From Flavobacteriales bacterium (GTDB lineage Bacteria > Bacteroidota > Bacteroidia > Flavobacteriales_D > JAHECK01), in NCBI GenBank assembly GCA_030591505.1, contig JAUVAY010000005.1, positions 1 to 41,837 of the forward strand: DNA of 41,837 nt. Reading direction: 5' to 3'. This document shows positions 1 to 7,486 of this stretch, piece after piece. The notes under the pieces were generated by a model that saw nothing but the letters and a program-made list of their open reading frames with translations, was not told the origin of the DNA and made no database searches. Every line of letters begins with the position of its first letter. Within the stretch, counting starts at the first letter, position 1. The position numbers and the translations under genes were made by a program.

Positions 1-2
1 AT

Positions 3-1496
3 AAGACTGTGATCATTACTAAATCTGATGAAAGTGAGTCCAATACTAAATATGCTCAAGGTGGTATTGCCGTTGTTATTGATAATGTAGAAGATTCTTT
101 TGAAAAGCATATCGAAGACACGATGAATGCCGGTGCAAATCTAAATGACAGGTCGGTAGTTGAAATGGTGGTTAGGGAAGGACCAGACCGCTTACGTGAG
201 TTAATCGATTGGGGAGCGCATTTTGATAAAAAGAATAATGGTGAGATAGTTTTAGGTAAAGAAGGCGGGCATTCAAAACATCGAATTGTTCATCATAAGG
301 ATATTACTGGATTTGAATTGGAACAAACCTTACTAGCTAAAATAAATTCATTAAGCAATATTGAGGTCATTCAGCATTGTTTAGCGATCGACCTTATTAC
401 TCAGCACCATCTTGGCTTAGAAGTACAAAGAGAAGATGAAATCAATTGTTTTGGCGCCTATGTTTTGGATCAGAAAACAAATAGGGTTCGAACAATCAAA
501 TCGAGGTTTACTTTAATGGCGACTGGAGGTATAGGACAAGTATATCAAACTACTACAAACCCTTCTATTGCTACAGGGGATGGTATTGCTATGGCTTACC
601 GGGCGAAAGCTAAGATAAGCGATATGGAATTTATCCAATTTCATCCTACTGCGCTATATGAACCGGGTAAAAGTCCAGCTTTTTTAATTTCAGAAGCGGT
701 AAGAGGATTTGGTGCTCATTTGAAAAATCATAAAGAAGAGCGTTTTGTATTCAACTATGATGATAGAGGAGAACTGGCTTCTCGAGATATCGTTGCTAAA
801 TCGATAGATTCTGAAATGAAGCGATCGGGAGAAGACTTTGTCTATCTGGATTGCAGGCATCTGGATGCAAAGGAGTTTAGATCTAATTTTCCAAATATTT
901 ATGATAAGTGTGTGGAAATGGGAATTAATCCTGAATCAGAAATGATCCCGGTGATCCCTGCAGCCCATTATTTATGTGGAGGAATTGATGTAGATAAAAA
1001 TGGAAGATCAAATATTATGCAGTTGTATGCATGTGGAGAAGTTAGTAGAACAGGACTGCATGGTGCAAATCGCTTAGCTTCAAACTCTTTATTAGAAGCC
1101 GTTGTTTATGCCCATCGAATAGCCGAAGATATTTCAAAAGAAGAAGCTAAGGTTAAGATGATCGATCATGTTCCGGATTGGGATACAGTTGGAACAAAAG
1201 ATCCTCGCGAACTCGTGTTGATAAATCATACCCGAAGTGAAGTTCAACAGACCATGAGTAAGTTTGTTGGAATCGTAAGGTCAAACGACCGATTGGAGAG
1301 GACGGTTAAGCGTCATCAATTATGGTATGAGGAAACGGAAGACCTTTATGAAAATACAACCTTGTCTGTTCCTCTCTGTGAATTGAGAAATATTATTTCT
1401 GTAGCTTATCTTATTACCCAACAATCAATGCAGCGAGAAAATAATATTGGAGGCTTTTATAATATTACTTTGGATAATGAGGAGACGGGAGTATAA
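3..1496 (+). CDS. nadB: L-aspartate oxidase, 5' end cut by window edge
   Basis: FAD-dependent oxidase that converts L-aspartate to iminoaspartate, the first step of de novo NAD synthesis (cytoplasm, partner NadA). The reading frame is open to the first base, so the visible GTG at position 9 is internal. About 35 residues with the FAD-binding GxGxxG are missing to the left. Visible family motifs are SNTKYAQGGIA near the new N-terminus, ATGGIGQVY, FIQFHPTALYEPG, ISEAVRGFGAHL, the arginine in LASRDIVAKSI, and the C-terminal flavin-binding stretch YACGEVSRTGLHGANRLAS. These fit NadB rather than succinate dehydrogenase or fumarate reductase, because there is no histidine for covalent flavin in view and the SRTGLHGANRLASNS form is typical of NadB. 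A helical C-terminal domain follows. The next gene starts 480 bases downstream, so it is probably the end of a transcript. Confidence 0.93.
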   Translation, partial: KTVIITKSDESESNTKYAQGGIAVVIDNVEDSFEKHIEDTMNAGANLNDRSVVEMVVREGPDRLRELIDWGAHFDKKNNGEIVLGKEGGHSKHRIVHHKDITGFELEQTLLAKINSLSNIEVIQHCLAIDLITQHHLGLEVQREDEINCFGAYVLDQKTNRVRTIKSRFTLMATGGIGQVYQTTTNPSIATGDGIAMAYRAKAKISDMEFIQFHPTALYEPGKSPAFLISEAVRGFGAHLKNHKEERFVFNYDDRGELASRDIVAKSIDSEMKRSGEDFVYLDCRHLDAKEFRSNFPNIYDKCVEMGINPESEMIPVIPAAHYLCGGIDVDKNGRSNIMQLYACGEVSRTGLHGANRLASNSLLEAVVYAHRIAEDISKEEAKVKMIDHVPDWDTVGTKDPRELVLINHTRSEVQQTMSKFVGIVRSNDRLERTVKRHQLWYEETEDLYENTTLSVPLCELRNIISVAYLITQQSMQRENNIGGFYNITLDNEETGV

Positions 1497-1976
1497 AGTA
1501 AATTACGAATTACGAATTACGAATTTATAAAGAGCTAGATTAAAGGAAGCTCGAAGGAAATTTACCATCCCTGATTTTGCTTGACCGTTTTATTAAAGAC
1601 CGATCAATTTATTTAAATGTGGCATTTTAGCTCCAAAGGAGTGCTATCTTAATTGCCCGGGATGAAGTCCCGGGTTGAGGTAATGGTTGAAAATGAGAGC
1701 GGCGAAGAATAGTATTTAATGTTATGAAATGCTTTTTCGAGCCGCAACGAAGAGAAGGATTGTTAGGAGTACGAAGCACGAAGCGCGAAGAAAATGACAA
1801 TCCCTGATTAATGTTGACTATTTTTATTATTAACCTTTGGTAATCAGCTATGTGAGAATCAATATTCAATAGAGGTTTACTACTCGGCGAATATGCGATT
1901 TTCCTCTTTTCGCTTGCCTGAAAATTGCGTATTTTTGCGCTTCGTTTTTACAGTTCATTTACATAAACAATAGAAG
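1497..1976. repeat. 480-bp spacer with tandem and interspersed repeats
   Basis: No convincing gene. From left to right it holds three direct copies of AATTACG (1501-1521); a short CTCC-aaa-GGAG dyad near 1631-1641; a GC-rich hairpin CCCGGGA-tgaag-TCCCGGG (1656-1674) without a T-run; and a unit bounded by GGATTGT (1757-1763) and ACAATCC (1797-1803) that encloses iterated acgaagc words. The sequence atccctgatt occurs at both about 1567 and 1799. The arrangement resembles degenerate interspersed repeats common between genes of Bacteroidota; that is inference. The last 60 bases should carry the aconitase promoter. Confidence 0.5.
1930..1937 (+). promoter_or_regulatory. candidate -7 box upstream of aconitase
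   Basis: TATTTTTG matches the Bacteroidota -7 consensus TAnnTTTG and lies 39 bases before the aconitase ATG. The nearest TTG upstream (1914-1916) is too close to be a good -33 element, so only the -7 box is supported. Confidence 0.35.
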
Positions 1977-4241
1977 ATGCTTTTTGATTTAGATATGATA
2001 AAAAAGGTATACCAACGTATGCCAGAAAGGATAAACGCAGCAAGAGAATTAGTTGGCACCCCACTTACCTTAGCAGAAAAGATATTGTACTCTCACCTAT
2101 GGGATGGGAAAAGTAATGAAGTGTTTAAAAGAGGAGAGTCTTATGTTGATTTCGCCCCGGATCGTGTAGCAATGCAAGATGCTACAGCGCAAATGGCCTT
2201 GCTTCAATTTATGCAAGCTGGAAAGAAAAAAGTAGCTGTTCCATCTACAGCTCATGCCGATCACCTTATTCAAGCCCGATTGGGAGCTGATAAAGATCTT
2301 CAAGATTCATTGAATAAGAATAATGAAGTATTTAACTTTTTATCATCTGTTTCGAATAAATATGGGATTGGATTCTGGAAACCAGGAGCAGGGATTATTC
2401 ATCAAGTAGTACTTGAAAATTACGCATTTCCAGGTGGGATGATGATTGGTACTGATTCACATACTGTGAATGCTGGAGGTTTAGGAATGGTTGCAGTTGG
2501 TGTTGGAGGTGCAGATGCTGTTGATGTAATGGCTGATATGCCTTGGGAGCTTAAGTTTCCGAAATTGATCGGTATAGAATTAACAGGAAAATTAAGTGGT
2601 TGGGTTTCGGCCAAAGATGTTATTCTTAAAGTTGCAGGTATTTTAACCGTAAAAGGCGGAACAGGTGCAATTGTTGAGTATTTCGGAGATGGCGCGATTA
2701 ACTTGTCGGCTACCGGAAAAGGAACCATTTGTAATATGGGAGCCGAAATAGGCGCGACTACTTCAACTTTTGGATACGATGAATCAATGGAAAGGTACCT
2801 TCGGGCAACAGGTAGAAATGAAGTTGCAGATGAAGCAAATAAAATAAAAGAGTATTTAACAGGTGACCCTGAAGTTTATGCTGATCCAGCAAAATATTTT
2901 GATGAGCTTATTGAATTAGATCTTTCTACACTTACACCTCATATTAACGGTCCGTTTACTCCTGATTTAGCCACGCCTACCTCAGAGATGAAAGCAAAAG
3001 CAGAGAAAAATGGCTGGCCTCAAGATGTTGAATGGGCATTGATAGGTTCTTGTACAAACTCTTCTTATGAAGATTTGTCTAGAGCAGCATCAATAGCTGA
3101 TCAGGCAAGCGTGAAAGGATTAGAGATGAAATCATTTTTAGGAATTAACCCTGGTTCAGAACAAGTACGATTTACGGCTGATAGAGATGGTTTGTTAAAA
3201 TCATTCGAAGACCTTAACGCAAGAATATTTACCAATGCTTGTGGTCCATGTATCGGTCAGTGGGCAAGGGAAGATGCTGAAAAGCAGAAAAAAAATACTA
3301 TAATTCACTCTTTTAACCGAAATTTCTCGAAGCGTGCAGACGGTAATCCAAATACGCATGCTTTTGTTGCATCACCAGAGATGGTAATGGCTATTGCACT
3401 TTCAGGTAAACTTGGTTTTAACCCTATCACTGATACATTAACGAATAAAAATGGAGAGGAAGTGAAATTAGATCCTCCAACAGGATGGGAATTGCCTCCA
3501 AATGGATTTGATGTTGATGATAATGGCTATCAAGCACCTGTTGAAGATGGATCAGCCATAGAGATCACTGTAAATCCTGATTCTGAACGTTTACAATTGT
3601 TAACACCATTTGACCCTTGGGATGGAAAAAATATTGAAGGAGCTAAATTATTGATCAAAGCGAAAGGGAAATGTACAACCGACCATATTTCAATGGCTGG
3701 TCCTTGGTTACGCTATAGAGGTCATTTGGATAATATATCCAATAATATGCTTATTGGAGCGATTAATGAGTTTAACGAAGCTACTAACTCAGTGAAAAAT
3801 CAACTGGATGGAAGCTATGATGAAGTTCCAAATGTTGCGCGTGCTTATAAAGCAGCCGGCATTCCTTCAATTGTTGTTGGAGATCATAACTATGGAGAGG
3901 GATCGTCAAGAGAACATGCGGCCATGGAGCCACGCCATTTGGGTGTGAGAGCCGTAATTGTAAAGTCCTTTGCGAGAATTCATGAAACGAATTTAAAGAA
4001 ACAAGGTATGTTAGGGCTGACTTTTGATAATGAGGCTGACTACGATAAGTTCAAAGAGAACGATACCTTTAATTTCTCTGATCTTGATAGTTTTACACCA
4101 AAACAACAGTTACACCTAGTGATCAATCATGATGATGGAAGCAGTGATACCATCGCACTAAACCATACTTATAATTCACAACAGATCGATTGGTTTAGAG
4201 CAGGTTCTGCATTAAATCTTATTAAAAAACAGAACGCTTAA
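1977..4241 (+). CDS. acn: aconitate hydratase (mitochondrial-type)
   Basis: [4Fe-4S] enzyme that interconverts citrate and isocitrate in the TCA cycle (cytoplasm). It has 754 residues, about the length of the mitochondrial-type aconitases rather than the longer AcnA/IRP or AcnB types. The three iron-sulfur ligands are seen at C359 ([10 protein letters not shown]) and C422/C425 ([10 protein letters not shown]), almost the same numbering as in the mature pig heart enzyme. Other signatures are [34 protein letters not shown] and the swivel-domain [17 protein letters not shown]. The start ATG is followed by a normal family N-terminus, and the upstream region is repeat-rich, so no longer start is likely. 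The gene for an HD-domain protein begins 20 bases after the stop, suggesting co-transcription. Confidence 0.96.
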   Translation: MLFDLDMIKKVYQRMPERINAARELVGTPLTLAEKILYSHLWDGKSNEVFKRGESYVDFAPDRVAMQDATAQMALLQFMQAGKKKVAVPSTAHADHLIQARLGADKDLQDSLNKNNEVFNFLSSVSNKYGIGFWKPGAGIIHQVVLENYAFPGGMMIGTDSHTVNAGGLGMVAVGVGGADAVDVMADMPWELKFPKLIGIELTGKLSGWVSAKDVILKVAGILTVKGGTGAIVEYFGDGAINLSATGKGTICNMGAEIGATTSTFGYDESMERYLRATGRNEVADEANKIKEYLTGDPEVYADPAKYFDELIELDLSTLTPHINGPFTPDLATPTSEMKAKAEKNGWPQDVEWALIGSCTNSSYEDLSRAASIADQASVKGLEMKSFLGINPGSEQVRFTADRDGLLKSFEDLNARIFTNACGPCIGQWAREDAEKQKKNTIIHSFNRNFSKRADGNPNTHAFVASPEMVMAIALSGKLGFNPITDTLTNKNGEEVKLDPPTGWELPPNGFDVDDNGYQAPVEDGSAIEITVNPDSERLQLLTPFDPWDGKNIEGAKLLIKAKGKCTTDHISMAGPWLRYRGHLDNISNNMLIGAINEFNEATNSVKNQLDGSYDEVPNVARAYKAAGIPSIVVGDHNYGEGSSREHAAMEPRHLGVRAVIVKSFARIHETNLKKQGMLGLTFDNEADYDKFKENDTFNFSDLDSFTPKQQLHLVINHDDGSSDTIALNHTYNSQQIDWFRAGSALNLIKKQNA

Positions 4242-4261
4242 TAATAATTTAATAGCGTAAT

Positions 4262-4864
4262 TTGAGTAGAAAAGAATTATTCGAGAAAATCGAAAGCTAT
4301 GCCACGGAGCTACTCTCTAAAGGAGCAGTATGCGATTTGTGCTATCACAATATTGAGCATACTCGTAGAGTTGTACGAAATGTTGAAGTGATTGGTGCTC
4401 ACGAGGGAGTTTCCGATGAAGAAATGTTTATTCTTAAAGCTACTGCTTGGTTCCATGATCTTGGCTATGTAAATGTTTATGATGGCCATGAAGACGAGAG
4501 TAAAGTAATTGCGACAGCCTTTCTTAAAAAGGAAGGGGTGGAAAATGTTCTAGTAGAAGCAATACTTAATGGAATTGATTCTACCAGAATGCCACAAAAA
4601 CCTAAAAACAGACTGGAAAGGATGATTGTGGATGCTGATCTTTTCGATTTAGGAACAGATGCTTATTTCGAACTCAGTAAAAAACTTTTTAATGAGTGGG
4701 GAGAATGTGGTAAACCTGGAGAAGAGATTCGTATGTGGCAGCTATCACTGGAGTTTTTAAAGGGACATATGTATTATACCTCTTATGGGATTGATATATT
4801 AAAACCCAAAAAGAAAAGAAATATTAAGATGTTAGAGATCCGTTTGAAAAATGGTTCATTCTAG
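4262..4864 (+). CDS. HD-domain metal-dependent phosphohydrolase-like protein
   Basis: 200-residue soluble protein. The HD superfamily metal site is visible as YHNIEHT (about residues 28-34), WFHDLGY (about 63-69) and a later Asp in IVDADLFDLG (about 122-131), the spacing expected of H...HD...D phosphohydrolases. The substrate cannot be told from sequence; the family includes nucleotide and phosphate-ester hydrolases. There is no membrane segment or signal peptide. The start is TTG at 4262, because an in-frame stop lies three codons upstream and the next Met is past the first metal histidine. It sits 20 bases behind aconitase, so it is probably in the same transcript, but a functional link is not known to me. 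Confidence 0.75.
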   Translation: MSRKELFEKIESYATELLSKGAVCDLCYHNIEHTRRVVRNVEVIGAHEGVSDEEMFILKATAWFHDLGYVNVYDGHEDESKVIATAFLKKEGVENVLVEAILNGIDSTRMPQKPKNRLERMIVDADLFDLGTDAYFELSKKLFNEWGECGKPGEEIRMWQLSLEFLKGHMYYTSYGIDILKPKKKRNIKMLEIRLKNGSF

Positions 4865-4893
4865 TGTCACCTGAATTCATATCATTTCAATTC

Positions 4894-4922
4894 TTGACAG
4901 ATGTTGAGAATTGTTATTTTTG
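4894..4922 (+). promoter_or_regulatory. aroC promoter (TTG-N18-TATTTTTG)
   Basis: A -33-like TTGACA (TTG at 4894-4896) is separated by 18 bases from a consensus -7 box TATTTTTG (4915-4922). Transcription should start about 4-7 bases further on, essentially at the aroC ATG (4928). The mRNA would then be leaderless or nearly so. This also argues against the in-frame ATG at 4901, which lies inside the promoter. Confidence 0.55.
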
Positions 4923-4927
4923 AAGTT

Positions 4928-6019
4928 ATGTCAGCAAACTCATTTGGAAAGCTTTTTTGTCTTACTAGTTTTGGAGAGTCCCATGGACCATTTATTGGTG
5001 GTGTAATTGATGGATGTCCTCCAGATTTCCCAATTGACCTTGAGAAGATAAAGAAAGAAATGCAACGACGTAGACCGGGGCAATCTGAAATCACAACACA
5101 GCGAAAAGAAGAAGATGAGGTTGAATTTATTTCGGGAATATTCGAAGGTAGATCAACAGGCATGCCTATCGCTTTTTTAATAAAAAATGCTGATCATAAG
5201 AGTGCTGATTATGCCCATATTAAAGAGCAATATAGACCTTCTCATGCCGATTTTACATGGCAAATGAAATATGCGAATAGAGATTATAGAGGAGGTGGGA
5301 GGAGTTCGGCAAGAGAAACTGCTGTGCGTGTTGTTGCAGGAGCGATCGCAAAACAAATTTTGGATACAAAAAAAATCTCTATCCAGGCCTTTACTCGTGC
5401 TATTGGTAAACTCGAAATGGAAGAGGTAAATGAACACTACAGCCTTGAACAAGTTGAGAAGAACATCGTTCGCTGTCCAGATCAAGAATTGGCGGCTAAG
5501 ATGGAGGCATTGATAAAAGATACTAGAGCCAAAGGAGATACTATTGGAGGTGTCGTTGAGTGCCATATTCAAAATGTGCCTGTAGGTTTGGGAGATCCTG
5601 TTTACGATCGATTAGAAGCCACTCTAGCTAAAGCAATGTTGAGTATTAATGCTTCCAAAGGATTTGAAATTGGTTCGGGTTTCGAAGGAACGAAAATGTT
5701 GGGAAGTGAACACAATGATGCATTTGTAAAGACGGGATCAAAGATCAGTACTTCTAGCAATAATTCAGGTGGTGTGCAGGGAGGTATTTCAAATGGTATG
5801 CCCATTGAGTTTAAAGTGGCTTTTAAACCTGTTTCTACTGTAATGAACGATCAAGTTTCGATCGATAAAGAAGGAAATGAAATAATTGTTAAAGGTAAAG
5901 GACGTCACGACCCTTGTGTTATACCTAGAGCCGTTCCCATAGTTGAAGCAATGGCCGCAATTGTAATATTAGATCATATTTTGATTAATAATAGCTTACA
6001 TTTGAAAACGTCAATTTAA
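4928..6019 (+). CDS. aroC: chorismate synthase
   Basis: Converts 5-enolpyruvylshikimate-3-phosphate to chorismate using reduced FMN, the last common step of aromatic amino acid synthesis (cytoplasm). It has 363 residues from the ATG at 4928, giving [20 protein letters not shown], the normal family N-terminus; an in-frame ATG nine codons upstream would add a non-homologous tail and lies within the predicted promoter. The FMN/substrate motifs [57 protein letters not shown] and [16 protein letters not shown] are all present, and the C-terminus [18 protein letters not shown] is complete. It is 63 bases downstream of the HD-protein gene with its own promoter. The symporter gene follows after 27 bases. 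Confidence 0.96.
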   Translation: MSANSFGKLFCLTSFGESHGPFIGGVIDGCPPDFPIDLEKIKKEMQRRRPGQSEITTQRKEEDEVEFISGIFEGRSTGMPIAFLIKNADHKSADYAHIKEQYRPSHADFTWQMKYANRDYRGGGRSSARETAVRVVAGAIAKQILDTKKISIQAFTRAIGKLEMEEVNEHYSLEQVEKNIVRCPDQELAAKMEALIKDTRAKGDTIGGVVECHIQNVPVGLGDPVYDRLEATLAKAMLSINASKGFEIGSGFEGTKMLGSEHNDAFVKTGSKISTSSNNSGGVQGGISNGMPIEFKVAFKPVSTVMNDQVSIDKEGNEIIVKGKGRHDPCVIPRAVPIVEAMAAIVILDHILINNSLHLKTSI

Positions 6020-6046
6020 TTCATAAGTACCATTAACCTTTAATTT

Positions 6047-7486
6047 ATGAGCAAAGCAAGAAAGAAATTACCCCTACATATTCAAATTATTATAGGGATG
6101 ATTATTGGAATAATCTATGCCTTTATCTCAAGCTATTTCGGTTGGAACAGTTTTACAAGGAATTGGATCGATCCTTTTGGTACTATTTTCTTACGATTAT
6201 TAAAATTCATGGCATTGCCATTGGTGCTTTTTTCTATCATATCCGGAGTATCAAGTTTATCTGATGTAAGCAAGTTAGGAAGGATGGGAGCAAAGACTAT
6301 CGGTTTTTATCTGGTGACGACTATTTTTGCGATCAGTCTAGGCTTGTTTTTAGTTAATGTAATAAAGCCTGGATCTTTTATGGATGACGAGCAACGAGCT
6401 AAAAATCGGATGCAATATGAATTATGGGTTGAAGCTACACCTGGTGTAGAACTAAAAGATAATTTGAATTTTCTTGAAGACCCGAAGTATGATTATTTAA
6501 AAGCCGATCTAAAAGATGATTTTGAATTTAAAGATGACTCTATTAAAGATAAGATAATGTCAGCGAATCAGAAAAAGGAAGAATCTCCTTTGGTTTTCCT
6601 CGTCAATATGATCCCTGATAATATTGGAGCGGCTATTTCAAGTAATCAGAATATGCTGCAGGTTATCTTTTTTGCCATCTTTTTTGGAATAACATTACTG
6701 TTTATACCCGAAGATAAGGCGAAGCCAATCAAAGCCTTTTTTGATGGAATGAATGAAATATTCCTGAAAATGGTTGATATCCTGATGAGGTATGCGCCCT
6801 ATTTTGTTTTTGCTCTGCTTGCCGGAGTGATCTCAAAAATGGCAGATACACCTGCAGAAGTATTTCAGATCTTTAAATCTCTTGGGACTTATACCATAGT
6901 CGTGACAATTGGATTATTGCTAATGATCTTTGTTGTTTATCCAACCTTGGTTAGTTCTATTGTGAGAAAGGTAAAATATAGAACCTTTTTAAGAAATATT
7001 AGTCCAGCCCAATTAATGGCATTTAGTACTTCATCAAGTGCCGCTACTTTACCTGTAACCATCGACTGCCTAGAAGAAAACATGAAGGTTTCGAAGAATG
7101 TAGCTGGTTTTGTTCTTCCTATTGGAGCAACAGTGAATATGGATGGTACCAGTATGTACCAGGCAATAGCAGTGATCTTTTTGGCTCAATTGCACATGGT
7201 TGACCTTTCATTTACTCAACAGTTAATCATTGTTCTAACCGCTACACTCGCTTCAATTGGATCGGCTGCCGTGCCAAGTGCAGGATTGATAATGTTGATC
7301 ATTGTATTGCAATCTGTTGGACTTAATCCTGCTTGGATTGCAATAATTTTCCCGGTTGACCGTATTTTAGATATGATCAGAACAACTGTAAATGTTACCG
7401 GAGATGCATCCGTTACCACGATTATTGCCTACAGTGAAAATGAGATTGATCTAGATTCAATTAATGACCCTAATACTAATGAATAG
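6047..7486 (+). CDS. dicarboxylate/amino acid:cation symporter (DAACS family)
   Basis: Inner-membrane secondary transporter of the GltP/DctA/GltPh fold, 479 residues. Signature elements are the serine-rich hairpin tip STSSSAATLPVT (about 326-337), NMDGT (364-368), the second hairpin SIGSAAVPSAGLIML, and the TM8 motif DRILDMIRTTVNVTGDAS whose Asp and Arg contact substrate. In the family the Arg usually goes with acidic amino acid or dicarboxylate substrates. It carries a charged insertion of about 80 residues after TM3 (about 105-185), which is larger than in most bacterial homologues and should lie outside the membrane. The stop codon overlaps the GTG start of the AsmA-like gene by one base (TAGTG), so translation of the two may be coupled. 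The substrate is not determined. Confidence 0.9.
   Translation: MSKARKKLPLHIQIIIGMIIGIIYAFISSYFGWNSFTRNWIDPFGTIFLRLLKFMALPLVLFSIISGVSSLSDVSKLGRMGAKTIGFYLVTTIFAISLGLFLVNVIKPGSFMDDEQRAKNRMQYELWVEATPGVELKDNLNFLEDPKYDYLKADLKDDFEFKDDSIKDKIMSANQKKEESPLVFLVNMIPDNIGAAISSNQNMLQVIFFAIFFGITLLFIPEDKAKPIKAFFDGMNEIFLKMVDILMRYAPYFVFALLAGVISKMADTPAEVFQIFKSLGTYTIVVTIGLLLMIFVVYPTLVSSIVRKVKYRTFLRNISPAQLMAFSTSSSAATLPVTIDCLEENMKVSKNVAGFVLPIGATVNMDGTSMYQAIAVIFLAQLHMVDLSFTQQLIIVLTATLASIGSAAVPSAGLIMLIIVLQSVGLNPAWIAIIFPVDRILDMIRTTVNVTGDASVTTIIAYSENEIDLDSINDPNTNE

Noticed and set aside
1656-1674. GC-rich hairpin after nadB considered as its terminator
   Set aside because: No T-run follows and it is 160 bases after the stop; more likely part of a repeat.
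1627-1869. 80-codon open frame on the - strand between nadB and aconitase
   Set aside because: It runs through the repeat-rich spacer, has no recognisable protein features, and its composition follows the repeats.
4901-4927. Nine-codon N-terminal extension of aroC
   Set aside because: It lies inside the predicted promoter and adds sequence not found at the normal chorismate synthase N-terminus.
5177-5572. 131-codon - strand frame inside aroC
   Set aside because: Shadow of a strongly supported coding region.
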